64,000 nt of DNA from positions 4,234,001-4,298,000 of the forward strand of contig NZ_CP049258.1 of the NCBI RefSeq assembly GCF_011046735.1. Direction: 5' to 3'. The notes below the pieces were generated by a model. That model was not told the origin of the DNA, did not search any database, and saw only the letters and a program-made list of their open reading frames with translations. This DNA comes from Nordella sp. HKS 07 (GTDB taxonomy: Bacteria > Pseudomonadota > Alphaproteobacteria > Rhizobiales > Aestuariivirgaceae). A program made the translations under genes and the position numbers. Shown piece after piece: positions 34,166 through 43,932 of the stretch. Every line of letters begins with the position of its first letter. The stretch's first letter is position 1.

Positions 34166-35239
34166 ATGATTGTCATCGATTGTCGCGGAACCGGTCGGGA
34201 GCGGGGCCGAGCCCATGGCGAATCGGCGCGCGACCTCGTGCAAGCGGCGCTGGCGCGCTGGCACGAGGCGACGCTTGGGGAAGGGGCCGGCGCCGCCGCC
34301 CTCAAGGGCTACGTGGCCGGCTTCCTGGCGGGCACGGCGCTCATTCAACGCATCGAAAGCGAGGTCCCCGATCTGATGGAAGAGATCCGCGGCATCGCGG
34401 AAGGGGCCGATGTGCCGTTCGACATCATCGCGGCCTATAATCTGATGGACGAGCAGTGGTGGTACGATCTCGAGAACCCGCCGCACGTCGAGCCCGGCTG
34501 CAGCGTGCTGTCGACGGCGCAGCGCAATGAAGGGAGGCTGCTGGCCCAGAACATGGACCTGCCCTCCTTCATGGATGGCTCGCAGGTCGTCCTGCGTATC
34601 AGGCCGGCGGATGCGCCGGAAGCGCTGGTCCTGAGCTCGGCCGGTCTCATCGGCCTCACCGGTGTCAGCCATGCCGGCTTCGGCATCTGCGTGAACACGC
34701 TACTGATGCTCAATCACAACAAGGCCGGACTGCCGGTCGCGGCGGTTTTCCGGGGAGCGCTGGCGCAGGCGAGTGCTGAGGAGGCGGTCCGCTTCGTGCG
34801 GTCGGTTCCCCATGCCAGCGGACAGCATTATGCGGTTGCCGACAAGGACGGCGTTACCGGACTTGAATGCTCAGCGCGGGGCTCGGCGGTCAGCGCCGCC
34901 CGCGGGGCGGCGGCCGCGCTCGCGCATACGAACCATCCGCTGACGAGCACCGATATCGCGCCGGCCTCGCTGGCGATCCTCGAAGCACACGGTCGCGTGG
35001 CCGAGTCGCGTCGGCGTCTGGGCTTTGTCGACGGTCGGATGGCGCCGGCCATGTCGGTGGAGGAGGCAAAGCACATTCTGTCCGATCGGACGACACCGAT
35101 CTGCATACTGCCGATGCAGGAGCGGCCGGGATCGACCTTCGGGTCGGTTGTCTTTTCACTGTCCGAAACGACTAAGGCGCAGTTCTGCCTTGGCGCTCCC
35201 GACACCGGAGCGTGGCATGAGGTCCACTGGACGGCGTGA
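34166..35239 (+). CDS. C45 family autoproteolytic acyltransferase/hydrolase
   Basis: A 357-residue N-terminal-nucleophile hydrolase of the acyl-CoA:6-aminopenicillanate acyltransferase family (peptidase C45). The presumed autoprocessing site and nucleophile Cys is in EPGCSVLS at about residue 112, which would cut the precursor into a small N-terminal and a large catalytic chain. IAAYNLMDEQWW precedes it and GLECSARG follows in the catalytic part. Bacterial homologues act as amidases or acyltransferases of varied substrates. It could process an N-acylated amine linked to the upstream transporter (inference). Confidence 0.82.
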   Translation: MIVIDCRGTGRERGRAHGESARDLVQAALARWHEATLGEGAGAAALKGYVAGFLAGTALIQRIESEVPDLMEEIRGIAEGADVPFDIIAAYNLMDEQWWYDLENPPHVEPGCSVLSTAQRNEGRLLAQNMDLPSFMDGSQVVLRIRPADAPEALVLSSAGLIGLTGVSHAGFGICVNTLLMLNHNKAGLPVAAVFRGALAQASAEEAVRFVRSVPHASGQHYAVADKDGVTGLECSARGSAVSAARGAAAALAHTNHPLTSTDIAPASLAILEAHGRVAESRRRLGFVDGRMAPAMSVEEAKHILSDRTTPICILPMQERPGSTFGSVVFSLSETTKAQFCLGAPDTGAWHEVHWTA

Positions 35240-35245
35240 CGATAC

Positions 35246-36121
35246 TCACTTATCGCCGCTTTCATAGTAATCGCTGAGGCCGTCGCCGAGCAGGTTGAGA
35301 CCGAGGATGATGGCCGACACGGTGAGGCCGACGGTGACCGCGAGCGAGGGCTGGATGGCGAGGAAGTTCTGCGCCTCGCGCAGCATCGATCCGAAGGACG
35401 GGTAGGGCGGCTGCACGCCGAGGCCCAGGAAGGAAAGCGCCGCTTCCCACATGATCGCCTGGGCGCCGTCGAAGCTCGCGATGATGATGAGGGGCCCGAC
35501 CATGTTCGGCAGCACTTCACTGAGCAGAATGCGGGTTTCGCTCAGTCCCAGCCCGCGCGCCGCCTGGATGAATTCCCGCTCGCGCAGTTGTATGGCGACA
35601 CCCCGCGCCACCCGGGCGAAATCGGGCACGGCGGCAAGGCCGACCGCGATCATCGCATTGGTGAGCGAAGGGTTGAGCAACGCCACGATGACGATGGCGA
35701 CGAGGACGGTCGGAAAGCCCTGCAGGATCTCGATGACACGCGACAGCACGAGATCGGTCAAGCCGCCGATGCCGCCGGCGAAAAGCCCGAACAGCGTGCC
35801 GAACACGCCGCCGATGAGGACGACGATAAGAAAGGCCTGGGCCGCGACGCCGGCAGACCCGAGCAGCCGGCTCAGCACGTCGCGGCCGAGCGCGTCGGTG
35901 CCCAGCCAATAGATCGCGTTGGGCGGCTGCAGCGCCTGGGTGAGATTGGTGTCGGTCATGGAGTGGGGCGCCAGCCATGGACCGAATAGGGCGGCGACTA
36001 GGAACAACGCCACGAGAAGCACCGCCACCGGCGACCGCCGCAGGATGTAGGCCAGGGAGCCTTTTTGCGGGCGAGTAATCGGCGCCGCGGGGGCGTCTTG
36101 TTGCGTGGAGAGGTTGGTCAT
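35246..36121 (-). CDS. Peptide/nickel ABC transporter permease (DppC type)
   Basis: A 291-residue permease. Landmarks are the OppC_N helix SPVAVLLVALFLVAALFGPW, YWLGTDALGRDVLSRLL, and the EAA loop FIQAARGLGLSETRILLSEVLPN. The ATG at 36121 overlaps the DppB stop by 4 bases; the longer open frame upstream is a shadow of dppB. It is the last gene of the second Dpp-type operon and ends 6 bases from the convergent C45 gene. Confidence 0.92.
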   Translation of the reverse strand: MTNLSTQQDAPAAPITRPQKGSLAYILRRSPVAVLLVALFLVAALFGPWLAPHSMTDTNLTQALQPPNAIYWLGTDALGRDVLSRLLGSAGVAAQAFLIVVLIGGVFGTLFGLFAGGIGGLTDLVLSRVIEILQGFPTVLVAIVIVALLNPSLTNAMIAVGLAAVPDFARVARGVAIQLREREFIQAARGLGLSETRILLSEVLPNMVGPLIIIASFDGAQAIMWEAALSFLGLGVQPPYPSFGSMLREAQNFLAIQPSLAVTVGLTVSAIILGLNLLGDGLSDYYESGDK

Positions 36122-37062
36122 CTGGTGCGGATCCGGGGATCGATCAGCGTATAAGCAAGATCGATGAGAAGATTGACGACGACATAGCCGGTGGCGGCGA
36201 TCAGCACGACGCCCTGGATCACCGGATAGTCGCGGTTGAGCACGGCGTTCATGCCGAGGCGCCCGAGGCCGGGGATCGAGAAGATGATCTCGATCACAAT
36301 GGCGCCGGAGATCAGCACGCCGAGCTGCAGGCCGATATAGGTGACGGTGGGAATGAGTGTATTGGGCGCCACATGCTGGAGCAGGATGCGCCATGGCCCC
36401 GCACCCTTGGCGCGCACCGTGTCGATATAATCCTCGCGTAGGACCCCTGCCGCGGTCACGCGCACGAAGCGTACCAGCGAGGGAACGAGATAGATGGCAA
36501 GCGTCAGCACAGGCAGGACCATGGCGCGAAGATTACCGGAAACGCTGCGCGACATTGGTACGTAGCCGCCCGATGGCAGCAGCCTGAAGGTCATCGAGAA
36601 CAGCACGATGAGCAGGAGGCCGACCCAGAAGCCCGGCACCGAGATGCCGAGCGTGACGAGGCCCGACAGCGGCCGCGTCCACCAGCGGTCGCGGTTCTGG
36701 GCCAGGATCAGGCCCATGGGAATGGCGATGACGACGGCGAGCGCAAGGCTCAGAGCCGCGAGCTCGAGTGTCGGCGGCAGAGCGGCGAGAACCAGGTCGT
36801 TGACGGGCTTGAAGCTGAGATTGGATGTGCCGAGATTTCCCTGCAGCATCTCCTTGAGCCAGATGGCGTAGCGGATGGGCAGCGGCTTATCGAGGCCCAT
36901 CTGCTCGGTGACGGCGGCGATACGTTCCGGCGTCGCCAGATTGCCGAGCAGCACCGCGGCCGGATTACCGGGCGCCAAAGCGGTGGCGAAGAAAGCGAGG
37001 GCGCTGACGCAAAAAAGCGTCACCACACCGCCGAGAATGCGCACCAGGAGATAGATTGCCAT
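36118..37062 (-). CDS. Peptide/nickel ABC transporter permease (DppB type)
   Basis: A 314-residue permease with the N-terminal YLLVRILGGVVTLFCVSALAF (split near residue 18), the motif LAPGNPAAVLLG, the loop DTVRAKGAGPWRILLQHVAPN and EIIFSIPGLGRLGMNAVLNRD near the end. It pairs with the DppC-type subunit to form the channel of the second importer. Confidence 0.92.
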   Translation of the reverse strand: MAIYLLVRILGGVVTLFCVSALAFFATALAPGNPAAVLLGNLATPERIAAVTEQMGLDKPLPIRYAIWLKEMLQGNLGTSNLSFKPVNDLVLAALPPTLELAALSLALAVVIAIPMGLILAQNRDRWWTRPLSGLVTLGISVPGFWVGLLLIVLFSMTFRLLPSGGYVPMSRSVSGNLRAMVLPVLTLAIYLVPSLVRFVRVTAAGVLREDYIDTVRAKGAGPWRILLQHVAPNTLIPTVTYIGLQLGVLISGAIVIEIIFSIPGLGRLGMNAVLNRDYPVIQGVVLIAATGYVVVNLLIDLAYTLIDPRIRTR

Positions 37063-37124
37063 GCACTTTTCCCGAACGCGGCGCCGACCTTGGAAGTCGG
37101 CGCCTCTGTTCGTAGGAGTTTACG

Positions 37125-38687
37125 TTAGAGCGCGATCTTCTTGTAGTCGTCGATGCCGCTCGGCCCGATGACGAGTGACTTGGACGCCTCGCTGCCGAGG
37201 AAGAACAGCGGCAGATGATCGATGGTGATCTGCGGCATTTCCTCGAGCAGCAGCTTCTGCAGCTCCTGATAGAGCTCGACCTGCTTCTTGGGCTCGATCT
37301 CGGCCGCCGCCTTGGCGACGAGATCGGCATAGCCGGGCGGGTTCCACAAGGAGACATTGGCGGTGGGAGCGAGATTGGGCGAGTTGAACATGCTCGCCGG
37401 ATCCTCAGGGCCCGTATTGTAGTTGTTGGTGGTGAGGTCGTAGTCGGGCTTGGTCAGGATGCGATCGATCCACACAGTGATCTCGAGATCGCGCACGGTC
37501 ACCTTGTGGCCGATGCGGTTGAGGTTGTCCTGCAGGATGAGCGCCATCGACTTGAGCGAGTCGAAGCCGGTGGGCGTGAGGATCTCCATCGTCAGCGGCT
37601 TGTCCTTGCTGAAGCCCGCTTCCGCGAGGAGCGCCGCCGCCTTCTCGAGATCGAATGGATATTGCTCGGCCGAATCCGGCAGATAGGTCGCCATTTCGGG
37701 CGGTACCGGATTGATGGTCGGGCGCGCGAAGCCGAACCAGATCGACTTGGTATAGGCCGCACGGTCGAAGGCGAAGGCCAATGCCTGGCGCACGCGCTTA
37801 TCGTCGAAGGGCGCGCGCTTGGTGTTGATGTTGAAATTCTCGTAGAGCACATAGGGCTTGGTCTGGATGATCGCGATGCCGGCCATGGACTGCGCCTGGA
37901 TGACGTCCTTGCCTTCGACAAGCGCCACCATCTGCAGGCTGCCATCCTGGAGGCCGGCGAGGCGTGCCTGTGAATCCGGCACGATGCGCCATTCGATGGC
38001 CGCGACCTTGGGCGCCTCGCGATGGCCGTCATATTTCTCCACCCGGATGCGGTCGCCCGGCGCCCAGTTGGCGAATTTGAATGGGCCGGTGCCGACGGGG
38101 GCGGTGGTGATCGTGCCGATGCTCGCCTCATTGACGATCTGGATCACCGCCAGATTGGCGAGAAGGCCAGGCACCGTGTGGGCGAGCGTCAGGACGACGG
38201 TCTTGTCGTCCTTGGCCTCTACATTGGAGATGGCGGTGAGTTGCGGCGCGAAGGGGCTGCCCACCTTGGGATCCTGCACGCGCTTGATCGAATAGACGAC
38301 ATCGGCGGCGGTGAAGGGCGAGCCATTGTGCCAGGTGACGCCGGACTTCAGAGCGAAAGTCCAGGTGAGGCCGTCGTCTGACTTCTGCCAGCTCTCCGCC
38401 AGCATCGGATCGGCCGCGAGAGTCTCCGGATTGATGAAGACGAGCGCCTCGAAGACCGTCGAGCGTATGGTGTGGCGGAACACGTCGAGCGGCGACATCT
38501 GCGGATCGAGCGTCTTGATGTCGCTCGAGATGCCCACCACCAGGTCTCCGCCTTCGGCAAGCGCCGTCGTGGCGAAGCCGAAGCTTCCCGCCATGGCGGC
38601 GAAGGCCGATCCGCCGAGGAGCTTGAGGAACTGCGCGCGGTTCATCACCGCGGCTCCGGATAGTCCTGTCTTTGTTGTTTTAGTCAC
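37125..38687 (-). CDS. Periplasmic solute-binding protein (SBP family 5)
   Basis: A 520-residue binding protein. GTG at 38687 is chosen because AGGGAGG stands 5 bases upstream. The export signal is unusually long: an N-terminal 15 residues, then NRAQFLKLLGGSAFAAMAG and a cut near ALA. Landmarks are SSDIKTLDPQMSPLDVF, WTFALKSGVTWHNGSPFTAADV and APVGTGPFKFANW. It sits between the ATPases and the permeases, not in front of both, which is less common. Confidence 0.9.
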   Translation of the reverse strand: MTKTTKTGLSGAAVMNRAQFLKLLGGSAFAAMAGSFGFATTALAEGGDLVVGISSDIKTLDPQMSPLDVFRHTIRSTVFEALVFINPETLAADPMLAESWQKSDDGLTWTFALKSGVTWHNGSPFTAADVVYSIKRVQDPKVGSPFAPQLTAISNVEAKDDKTVVLTLAHTVPGLLANLAVIQIVNEASIGTITTAPVGTGPFKFANWAPGDRIRVEKYDGHREAPKVAAIEWRIVPDSQARLAGLQDGSLQMVALVEGKDVIQAQSMAGIAIIQTKPYVLYENFNINTKRAPFDDKRVRQALAFAFDRAAYTKSIWFGFARPTINPVPPEMATYLPDSAEQYPFDLEKAAALLAEAGFSKDKPLTMEILTPTGFDSLKSMALILQDNLNRIGHKVTVRDLEITVWIDRILTKPDYDLTTNNYNTGPEDPASMFNSPNLAPTANVSLWNPPGYADLVAKAAAEIEPKKQVELYQELQKLLLEEMPQITIDHLPLFFLGSEASKSLVIGPSGIDDYKKIAL

Positions 38688-38689
38688 GT

Positions 38690-39694
38690 CTACCTCCCTA
38701 TGCTCTCTTGCTTTGCGAGTGGAAAATGACAGGCGACCAGACGGCCGCCGGCCTGAGTTAAAAGTGTGGGTTCGCTCGTGGCGCAAAGGGCCTGCGCATA
38801 AGGACAGCGCGTATGGAAGCGGCAGCCTCTGGGCGGGGCGAGCGGGCTCGGAATATCACCTTCAAGCACGATCTCCTTGCGCGTCAGATGCGCATCGGGA
38901 TCGGGCATCGGAATCGCCGACAGCAGCGCTTCCGAATAAGGATGCAACGGCGCCGCATAGAATTGATCGGCGGGTGCCAGCTCGACGAGACGGCCGAGAT
39001 ACATGACACCGACGCGATCCGAGACATGCCGGATGACACCCAGATCATGCGAGATGAAGATGACGGTGAGCCCCAGCTCCGCCTGCAGATCCTTGAGCAG
39101 ATTGAGGATGTCGGCCTGAACCGAGACGTCGAGGGCGGAGACGGGTTCGTCGGCGACGATCAGCCGGGGGCCGACGGCGAGGGCTCTGGCGATGCCGACG
39201 CGCTGGCGCTGTCCACCCGACAACTCGCGCGGGCGCCGGTCCATGAATTGCGGGGCGAGGCCGACACGCTCGAGAAGCCGCGCGATCTCGGCCCGTCGTT
39301 CGCTTCGGCTGGTGCCGCCAGCGCGCAGATCGAGCGCCGCGTCGAGTATCTGGCCGATCCGCTTGCGCGGATTGAGGCTGGCATAGGGATCCTGGAAGAT
39401 GAGCTGTAGCTGCCGCCGCAGCGGCTTGAGCGCCTTGGGCGAGCGATGGGTAATGTCCTCGCCGGCGAATTCGAGCTTGCCCTGATCCGGCTCGACGAGG
39501 CGGACGATGCAACGCGCCAGCGTGGACTTGCCGCAGCCGGATTCACCGACCAGACCCAGTGTCTCGCCTTGCGCGACGTCGAAGGAAACATCGTCCACCG
39601 CATGGACCTGGCCGCGCCGGCCACCGAGCCAGCCACCCTTGACGGCGAAATATTTGCGCAAGCCGGTGATGCGGACGAGGGGCGTATCGCTCAT
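38690..39694 (-). CDS. Peptide/nickel ABC transporter ATP-binding protein (DppF type)
   Basis: A 334-residue ATPase with Walker [10 protein letters not shown], signature [15 protein letters not shown], Walker [15 protein letters not shown] and the C-terminal oligo_HPY region [13 protein letters not shown]. It overlaps the DppD gene by 4 bases; the binding-protein gene follows after 2 bases. It energises the second Dpp-type importer. Confidence 0.92.
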   Translation of the reverse strand: MSDTPLVRITGLRKYFAVKGGWLGGRRGQVHAVDDVSFDVAQGETLGLVGESGCGKSTLARCIVRLVEPDQGKLEFAGEDITHRSPKALKPLRRQLQLIFQDPYASLNPRKRIGQILDAALDLRAGGTSRSERRAEIARLLERVGLAPQFMDRRPRELSGGQRQRVGIARALAVGPRLIVADEPVSALDVSVQADILNLLKDLQAELGLTVIFISHDLGVIRHVSDRVGVMYLGRLVELAPADQFYAAPLHPYSEALLSAIPMPDPDAHLTRKEIVLEGDIPSPLAPPRGCRFHTRCPYAQALCATSEPTLLTQAGGRLVACHFPLAKQESIGR

Positions 39695-40713
39695 CGCCGG
39701 GCCTCCTCGCGGAGGCGGCCCAGGGTCTCACGCTTCACCTCAGGTGTAAGCCAGCAGCGATCGAGATGCCCCCTATCGGTTCCCGATGCCGTGAGCGGGG
39801 GAAGGCTGCGACATTGTCCGAGAGCGAAGTCGCAGCGCGGCAGGAAAGCGCAGCCTTGCGGCCGGCCTTCGCTGAGGATCGGCGGCACACCTCTGATCGA
39901 GGGCAGACGCACGCCGCGCGCCCGATTGGCGGCGGGCATCGAGGCGAGAAGCCCGGCGGTATAGGGATGCTGGGGGGCATGGAACAGCGCGCGAACCGCG
40001 CCGATCTCGACGCAGCGCCCGGCATACATCACCATCACCCGGTCGGCGATCTCGGCCACGATGCCCAGATCATGGGTGATGAGGATCAAGCCCATCCCGT
40101 ATTCGGCCTTGAGCTGCATGATCAGCGCCAGGATCTGCTTTTGCGTGGTGACGTCGAGCGCTGTTGTCGGTTCGTCGGCGATGAGGAGGGAGGGCGAGCA
40201 GGCGAGCGCCATGGCAATCATGGCGCGCTGGCGCATGCCGCCTGAGAATTGATGCGGATAGTCGTCGATCCGTGCTTCGGGGTTGGGGATCCCGACCTGC
40301 CGCAGCAATTCGAGCGTGCGGCGTCGGATCTCCGGCGGCGACTGCTTCGTATGCAGGGACATGACCTCGCCGATCTGCCGCCCGATGCGGTGCAGCGGGT
40401 TGAGCGAGGTCATGGGGTCCTGGAAGATCATCGCGATGCCGGCGCCTTGCACTTGCCGCAGCTCATGGGGCGCGAGCTGCACAAGGTCGCGCCCGTCGAA
40501 TCGGATTGCGCCGGATACATCGAAGCGTGGGTCCTGCCGGGTAAGGCCGATGATCGAGCGGGCCGTCACGGTCTTGCCGCAGCCCGATTCCCCCACGATG
40601 CAGAGCACTTCACCCTTCGCCACCGAGAATGACACGTCGTCGACCAGCACGGCGTCACGCCCGCCCGCGAGACGGACGGTGAGGTTGCGGATGTCGATGA
40701 GCGCCTCAGACAT
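39691..40713 (-). CDS. Peptide/nickel ABC transporter ATP-binding protein (DppD type)
   Basis: A 340-residue ATPase with Walker [10 protein letters not shown], signature [15 protein letters not shown], Walker [15 protein letters not shown] and the C-terminal [14 protein letters not shown]. Cysteine-bearing tail segments ([14 protein letters not shown]) are typical of the subfamily. It lies 21 bases after the DoeB-like deacylase gene. Confidence 0.92.
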   Translation of the reverse strand: MSEALIDIRNLTVRLAGGRDAVLVDDVSFSVAKGEVLCIVGESGCGKTVTARSIIGLTRQDPRFDVSGAIRFDGRDLVQLAPHELRQVQGAGIAMIFQDPMTSLNPLHRIGRQIGEVMSLHTKQSPPEIRRRTLELLRQVGIPNPEARIDDYPHQFSGGMRQRAMIAMALACSPSLLIADEPTTALDVTTQKQILALIMQLKAEYGMGLILITHDLGIVAEIADRVMVMYAGRCVEIGAVRALFHAPQHPYTAGLLASMPAANRARGVRLPSIRGVPPILSEGRPQGCAFLPRCDFALGQCRSLPPLTASGTDRGHLDRCWLTPEVKRETLGRLREEARR

Positions 40714-40734
40714 GATGCGAGGAGCTTCCCTTGA

Positions 40735-41778
40735 TTAGCCGGCGGCCAGTCTGTCGTCGTAATCGGTCATGATGACCGCGACCGGATCGCCGCGCTTGAT
40801 GCGCCCGGGTCCGGCCGCCATCCAGACTACTCCGTCGCGCGGATAACGCACCTCTATCGATGGTCGATCGGCATCCTCGACGAAATGCAGCCAGCCCGCA
40901 GGCTCACCGGCCTTCACGGCATCGCCCACCACATTGCCGGGCTCGAACAGGGCGCCGGCAGGCGAAAAGGCATAGCAGGTCTGATCGCGCACCATCATAT
41001 GGCGGGTCGCTTCCGAGCCGTCGCGCTGACGCGTGTCCGGCTTGCCTTCGAGGACGTTGAAATGCTTGAGGACATTGTCGATGCCGCGCCTTGCGATGCG
41101 CACGCCCTCGACATTGACCCGGCCCCAGCCGCCGAGCTCGGTGCCGAGCGAGATGATCTGGCGGCGCTCGACGCAGGAGGTGAAGGTGGCGCCCTCATCG
41201 ACACCCCAGAACACGACATTGTAGGGCGCGCCGAAGGCCGCCGCCGCGGCCATGGTCTGCTTCCGCCTTTCGGGATCGGCGAGGTAATGCATGTTGGTCG
41301 ACAGAGCCGAGTCGAAGGAGTGTCCAGCCGTGTGCATGTCGAGCGACACATCGGCGAAGGGCAAAACATGGCTGTCGAGGAAATGCGCCAGCATCTCCGA
41401 GAATGTGCCGCGCGGATTGCCGGGAAAACAGCGATTCATGTCTCGCTCATCGACCGGGCTGAGCCGCGTATCATTGAGGACAGCGGGAATATTGAAAGCC
41501 GGAATCATGATCACCCGGCCCTGAATGCGGGCGGGATCGAGCGTGTGGGCGAGACGCGATATGGCGATCGGCCCTTCATACTCATCGCCATGGATACCGC
41601 CAGTGAGGAGGATCGTCGGGCCTGAGCCATTCTTGAAGGAGTAGATGGGAATTTCGACGACGCCCCAGCCCGAATTGTTGCGCGACAAAGGCGCCCTGAG
41701 CACGCCCGCCTGGCGGCCGGCCTTGTCGAAGTCGATCGGATTGGTGACCCGCGACCGCTCCGGCTTCACGTCACTCAT
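40735..41778 (-). CDS. Succinylglutamate desuccinylase/aspartoacylase family deacylase (DoeB-like)
   Basis: A 347-residue zinc amidohydrolase. The site motif GGIHGDEYEG is at about residues 60-69, DMNRCFPG follows, and DMHTAG carries the third ligand at about 148. The layout and length fit the DoeB subgroup (N-acetyl-diaminobutyrate deacetylase of ectoine breakdown), but no other ectoine genes are here. It is the first gene of the importer operon, with a GntR-type operator copy 37 bases upstream. It probably deacylates the imported N-acyl compound. Confidence 0.82.
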   Translation of the reverse strand: MSDVKPERSRVTNPIDFDKAGRQAGVLRAPLSRNNSGWGVVEIPIYSFKNGSGPTILLTGGIHGDEYEGPIAISRLAHTLDPARIQGRVIMIPAFNIPAVLNDTRLSPVDERDMNRCFPGNPRGTFSEMLAHFLDSHVLPFADVSLDMHTAGHSFDSALSTNMHYLADPERRKQTMAAAAAFGAPYNVVFWGVDEGATFTSCVERRQIISLGTELGGWGRVNVEGVRIARRGIDNVLKHFNVLEGKPDTRQRDGSEATRHMMVRDQTCYAFSPAGALFEPGNVVGDAVKAGEPAGWLHFVEDADRPSIEVRYPRDGVVWMAAGPGRIKRGDPVAVIMTDYDDRLAAG

Positions 41779-41814
41779 TATATATCCTCCCAGGAGCCTT
41801 TATCTCCAGTTTCC

Positions 41815-41828
41815 GCATACGGTATACT
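41815..41828. promoter_or_regulatory. Operator copy 1, GCATACGGTATACT
   Basis: This 14-mer has the odd dyad ATAC-G-GTAT and a GTATAC core typical of FCD-type GntR operators. It stands upstream of the DoeB-like gene (start 41778). An identical copy precedes the GntR gene itself at 43840. Confidence 0.7.
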
Positions 41829-41866
41829 GAATGTCAAGACACTCTCCCCTTGAGGGCGAGGATCCC

Positions 41867-43003
41867 TCATCCGAGGACCGCGTCGGCATTGCGGGTAAGC
41901 TCGCGCAGGGCGCCGTGATCAAGCTTGATGCCAAGGCCTGGCGCATCGGGAATGGCCAGCATGCCGTCCTCATCGAGCCGCCAACCCCCTTCGGTGATGT
42001 CATCGACATAGGGAGAGCCGCCGATATATTCGACGAGCTCCGCCGTCGGGATGGCGGCCGCGATCTGCAGGTCGGCGGCGAGGCCGACCGCGGTGTTCCA
42101 GCCGTGGCCGATATATTGGATGCCGAATTCATTGGCCAAGCGGGCGATCTGGATCTGCTCCGATATGCCGCCGACCTTGGTGACGTCCGGCTGCACGATG
42201 TCGAGGGCGCGGCTTTCGAACCAGGGCAGGTAGTTTTGCCTTCGGGTGATGCATTCGCCGGTCGCGATCGGCACCGGGCTCCTCTGGCGCAGCTGCTTGA
42301 AGTCTTCGAGCGCGTCCGGTACCAGCGCCTCCTCGAACCAGCGCACATCGTAGTCCTTGAGCATCTGGGCCGTGTTGACGGCCCAGTTGAGCCCATTGGG
42401 CCAGAAGGCGTCGCTCGCTCCCGCATCGACCATCAGCAGACAGTCATCGCCCGCACCTTCGCGCGCCGCGCGCACGATCTCTTCGTCGAGCTTGCGGCTT
42501 TCGCGGCGGCCGAACGGACCCCAGCCGATCTTGATCGCGCGGAAACCCTGCGCGCGATAGAAAGCGGTGCGCTCTCGCATCAGATCGGGCATTTCCATGA
42601 GGATCGAGGCATAGGCCTTCACTTTGTCGCGATAGCGTCCGCCGAGCAGGCGGCCGATCGGCTGGCCCGTCACCTTGCCGAAAATGTCCCAGAGCGCGAT
42701 GTCGATGCCTGAAATCGCATGGGTGAGGCTGCCGCCGCGGCCCATCCAGAAGGTATTCTGATGCAGTTTCTCAGCGACCCGCATCGGCTCGACGCTCTCG
42801 CCGATGAGGAGCGGGCGCAGCACGCCGAGCGCCGCTTCGACAAGGCGCGCATCGGTGAAGACGCTGCCGATGCCGACATGGCCTTCGTCGGTCTTGATGA
42901 CCACCAGCGCATGCACAGAATCCTCAGGCCGGATCTCATTGCTCCATCCACCTTTGGGCGATTTGCCGAAAAGGCCGAGACAGTCGACGGATTGGATCTT
43001 CAT
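41867..43003 (-). CDS. Mandelate racemase/muconate lactonizing enzyme family protein (enolase superfamily)
   Basis: A 378-residue enolase-superfamily enzyme. The N-terminal capping domain is about 1-125. In the barrel, visible residues are FRAIKIGWGPFG (Lys), LMVDAGASDAFW (metal Asp), WFEEALVPD (metal Glu), TGECITRR (metal Glu), DIVQPDVTKVGG (Asp) and IGHGWNTAVGLAA (His). This set fits an acid-sugar dehydratase or racemase of the mandelate racemase subgroup. It is transcribed with the GntR gene, 45 bases after it. The substrate cannot be assigned. Confidence 0.85.
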   Translation of the reverse strand: MKIQSVDCLGLFGKSPKGGWSNEIRPEDSVHALVVIKTDEGHVGIGSVFTDARLVEAALGVLRPLLIGESVEPMRVAEKLHQNTFWMGRGGSLTHAISGIDIALWDIFGKVTGQPIGRLLGGRYRDKVKAYASILMEMPDLMRERTAFYRAQGFRAIKIGWGPFGRRESRKLDEEIVRAAREGAGDDCLLMVDAGASDAFWPNGLNWAVNTAQMLKDYDVRWFEEALVPDALEDFKQLRQRSPVPIATGECITRRQNYLPWFESRALDIVQPDVTKVGGISEQIQIARLANEFGIQYIGHGWNTAVGLAADLQIAAAIPTAELVEYIGGSPYVDDITEGGWRLDEDGMLAIPDAPGLGIKLDHGALRELTRNADAVLG

Positions 43004-43048
43004 GGAGGCGTCCTGCTTGTTGTGTTCCGTGAAAGCGATCCGGAGCGA

Positions 43049-43780
43049 TCAGCTCTTGTGCGAACGGGTCCGGCTAGCGGGATCGGAGAAGTGCTTCTTC
43101 AGCACATCGTCTATGTCTTTCACCGAGCCGTTGCGGACGAATTCGACGAGTTGCTCGTGGAGCTTGACTTCGCCGGTCCGGTCCTTGGTGTTGATCCAGT
43201 CGCGGCAGAAGATGATCAGCATGTGCTGGGCGAGACCTTCCCAGATCTTGGCGGCGAGCACATTGCCGGAGTGGCGCGCGACCGCGCGGTGGAAATCGAG
43301 GTCGATCGAGCCCAGGATCACCGGATCGCCGGAGCCCGAAAGCTTGCGCATCTGGCCGACGATGGCCTCGAGCTCGCCGATGAGCGGCGCCCGGCTCCTG
43401 CCCGACCGCATCACATGCTGGAAGATGATCTTCTCGATCGCGAAGCGCAGCTCGAACAGCTCATTGATCCGCTCGGGACCATAGTCGGTGACGCGCAGGC
43501 CCCGCTGTTCGCTTTCCACCAGAATGCCGCGCAGCAGGAGCTTCTGCATCGCCTCGCGGGCGGGAACGCGGCTGACACTGAGGGCCTGGGCGAGTTCGGC
43601 CTCGGTGATGCGCTCGCCGGCCGCCTTGTCGCCCATGGCAATGGCCATGATAAGGCGTTCCTCGACCTCGTCCGCCGTCGTCTTACTGCGTTCGATGGGA
43701 GAAAGCGGCGAGGCCGACGCGCCAGGGGACCAGCCTTTGACCGGGCTTTTGCGCGGGCGCGCCTTGGAATATGTGACCAT
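43049..43780 (-). CDS. GntR family transcriptional regulator (FadR/FCD subfamily)
   Basis: A 243-residue regulator. The N-terminal winged helix-turn-helix (ITEAELAQALSVSRVPAREA, about residues 57-76) is preceded by a basic tail. The C-terminal FCD domain (about 105-235) has ELRFAIEKIIFQHVMR, DLDFHRAVARHSGN and a final EQLVEFVRNG, including the metal-site His positions of that domain. It probably binds the two identical sites at 41815 and 43840, controlling itself, the enolase-superfamily gene and the importer operon. Confidence 0.88.
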   Translation of the reverse strand: MVTYSKARPRKSPVKGWSPGASASPLSPIERSKTTADEVEERLIMAIAMGDKAAGERITEAELAQALSVSRVPAREAMQKLLLRGILVESEQRGLRVTDYGPERINELFELRFAIEKIIFQHVMRSGRSRAPLIGELEAIVGQMRKLSGSGDPVILGSIDLDFHRAVARHSGNVLAAKIWEGLAQHMLIIFCRDWINTKDRTGEVKLHEQLVEFVRNGSVKDIDDVLKKHFSDPASRTRSHKS

Positions 43781-43839
43781 GCTTCTGCGTGCTCTTCTGG
43801 GCGACCTGACATGTCACCACTCGTCAAAGTTACCCTCTA

Positions 43840-43853
43840 GCATACGGTATACT
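43840..43853. promoter_or_regulatory. Operator copy 2, GCATACGGTATACT
   Basis: Identical over 14 bases to the copy at 41815-41828. It lies 60 bases upstream of the GntR gene (start 43780), consistent with autoregulation. Confidence 0.7.
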
Positions 43854-43932
43854 ATAGTCAATTGTATCGTTCGGATACCCAGCGAAATCGCGAAGATTGC
43901 TGCGCGATCCGTTCTTCAATGAAAAATTTAGT

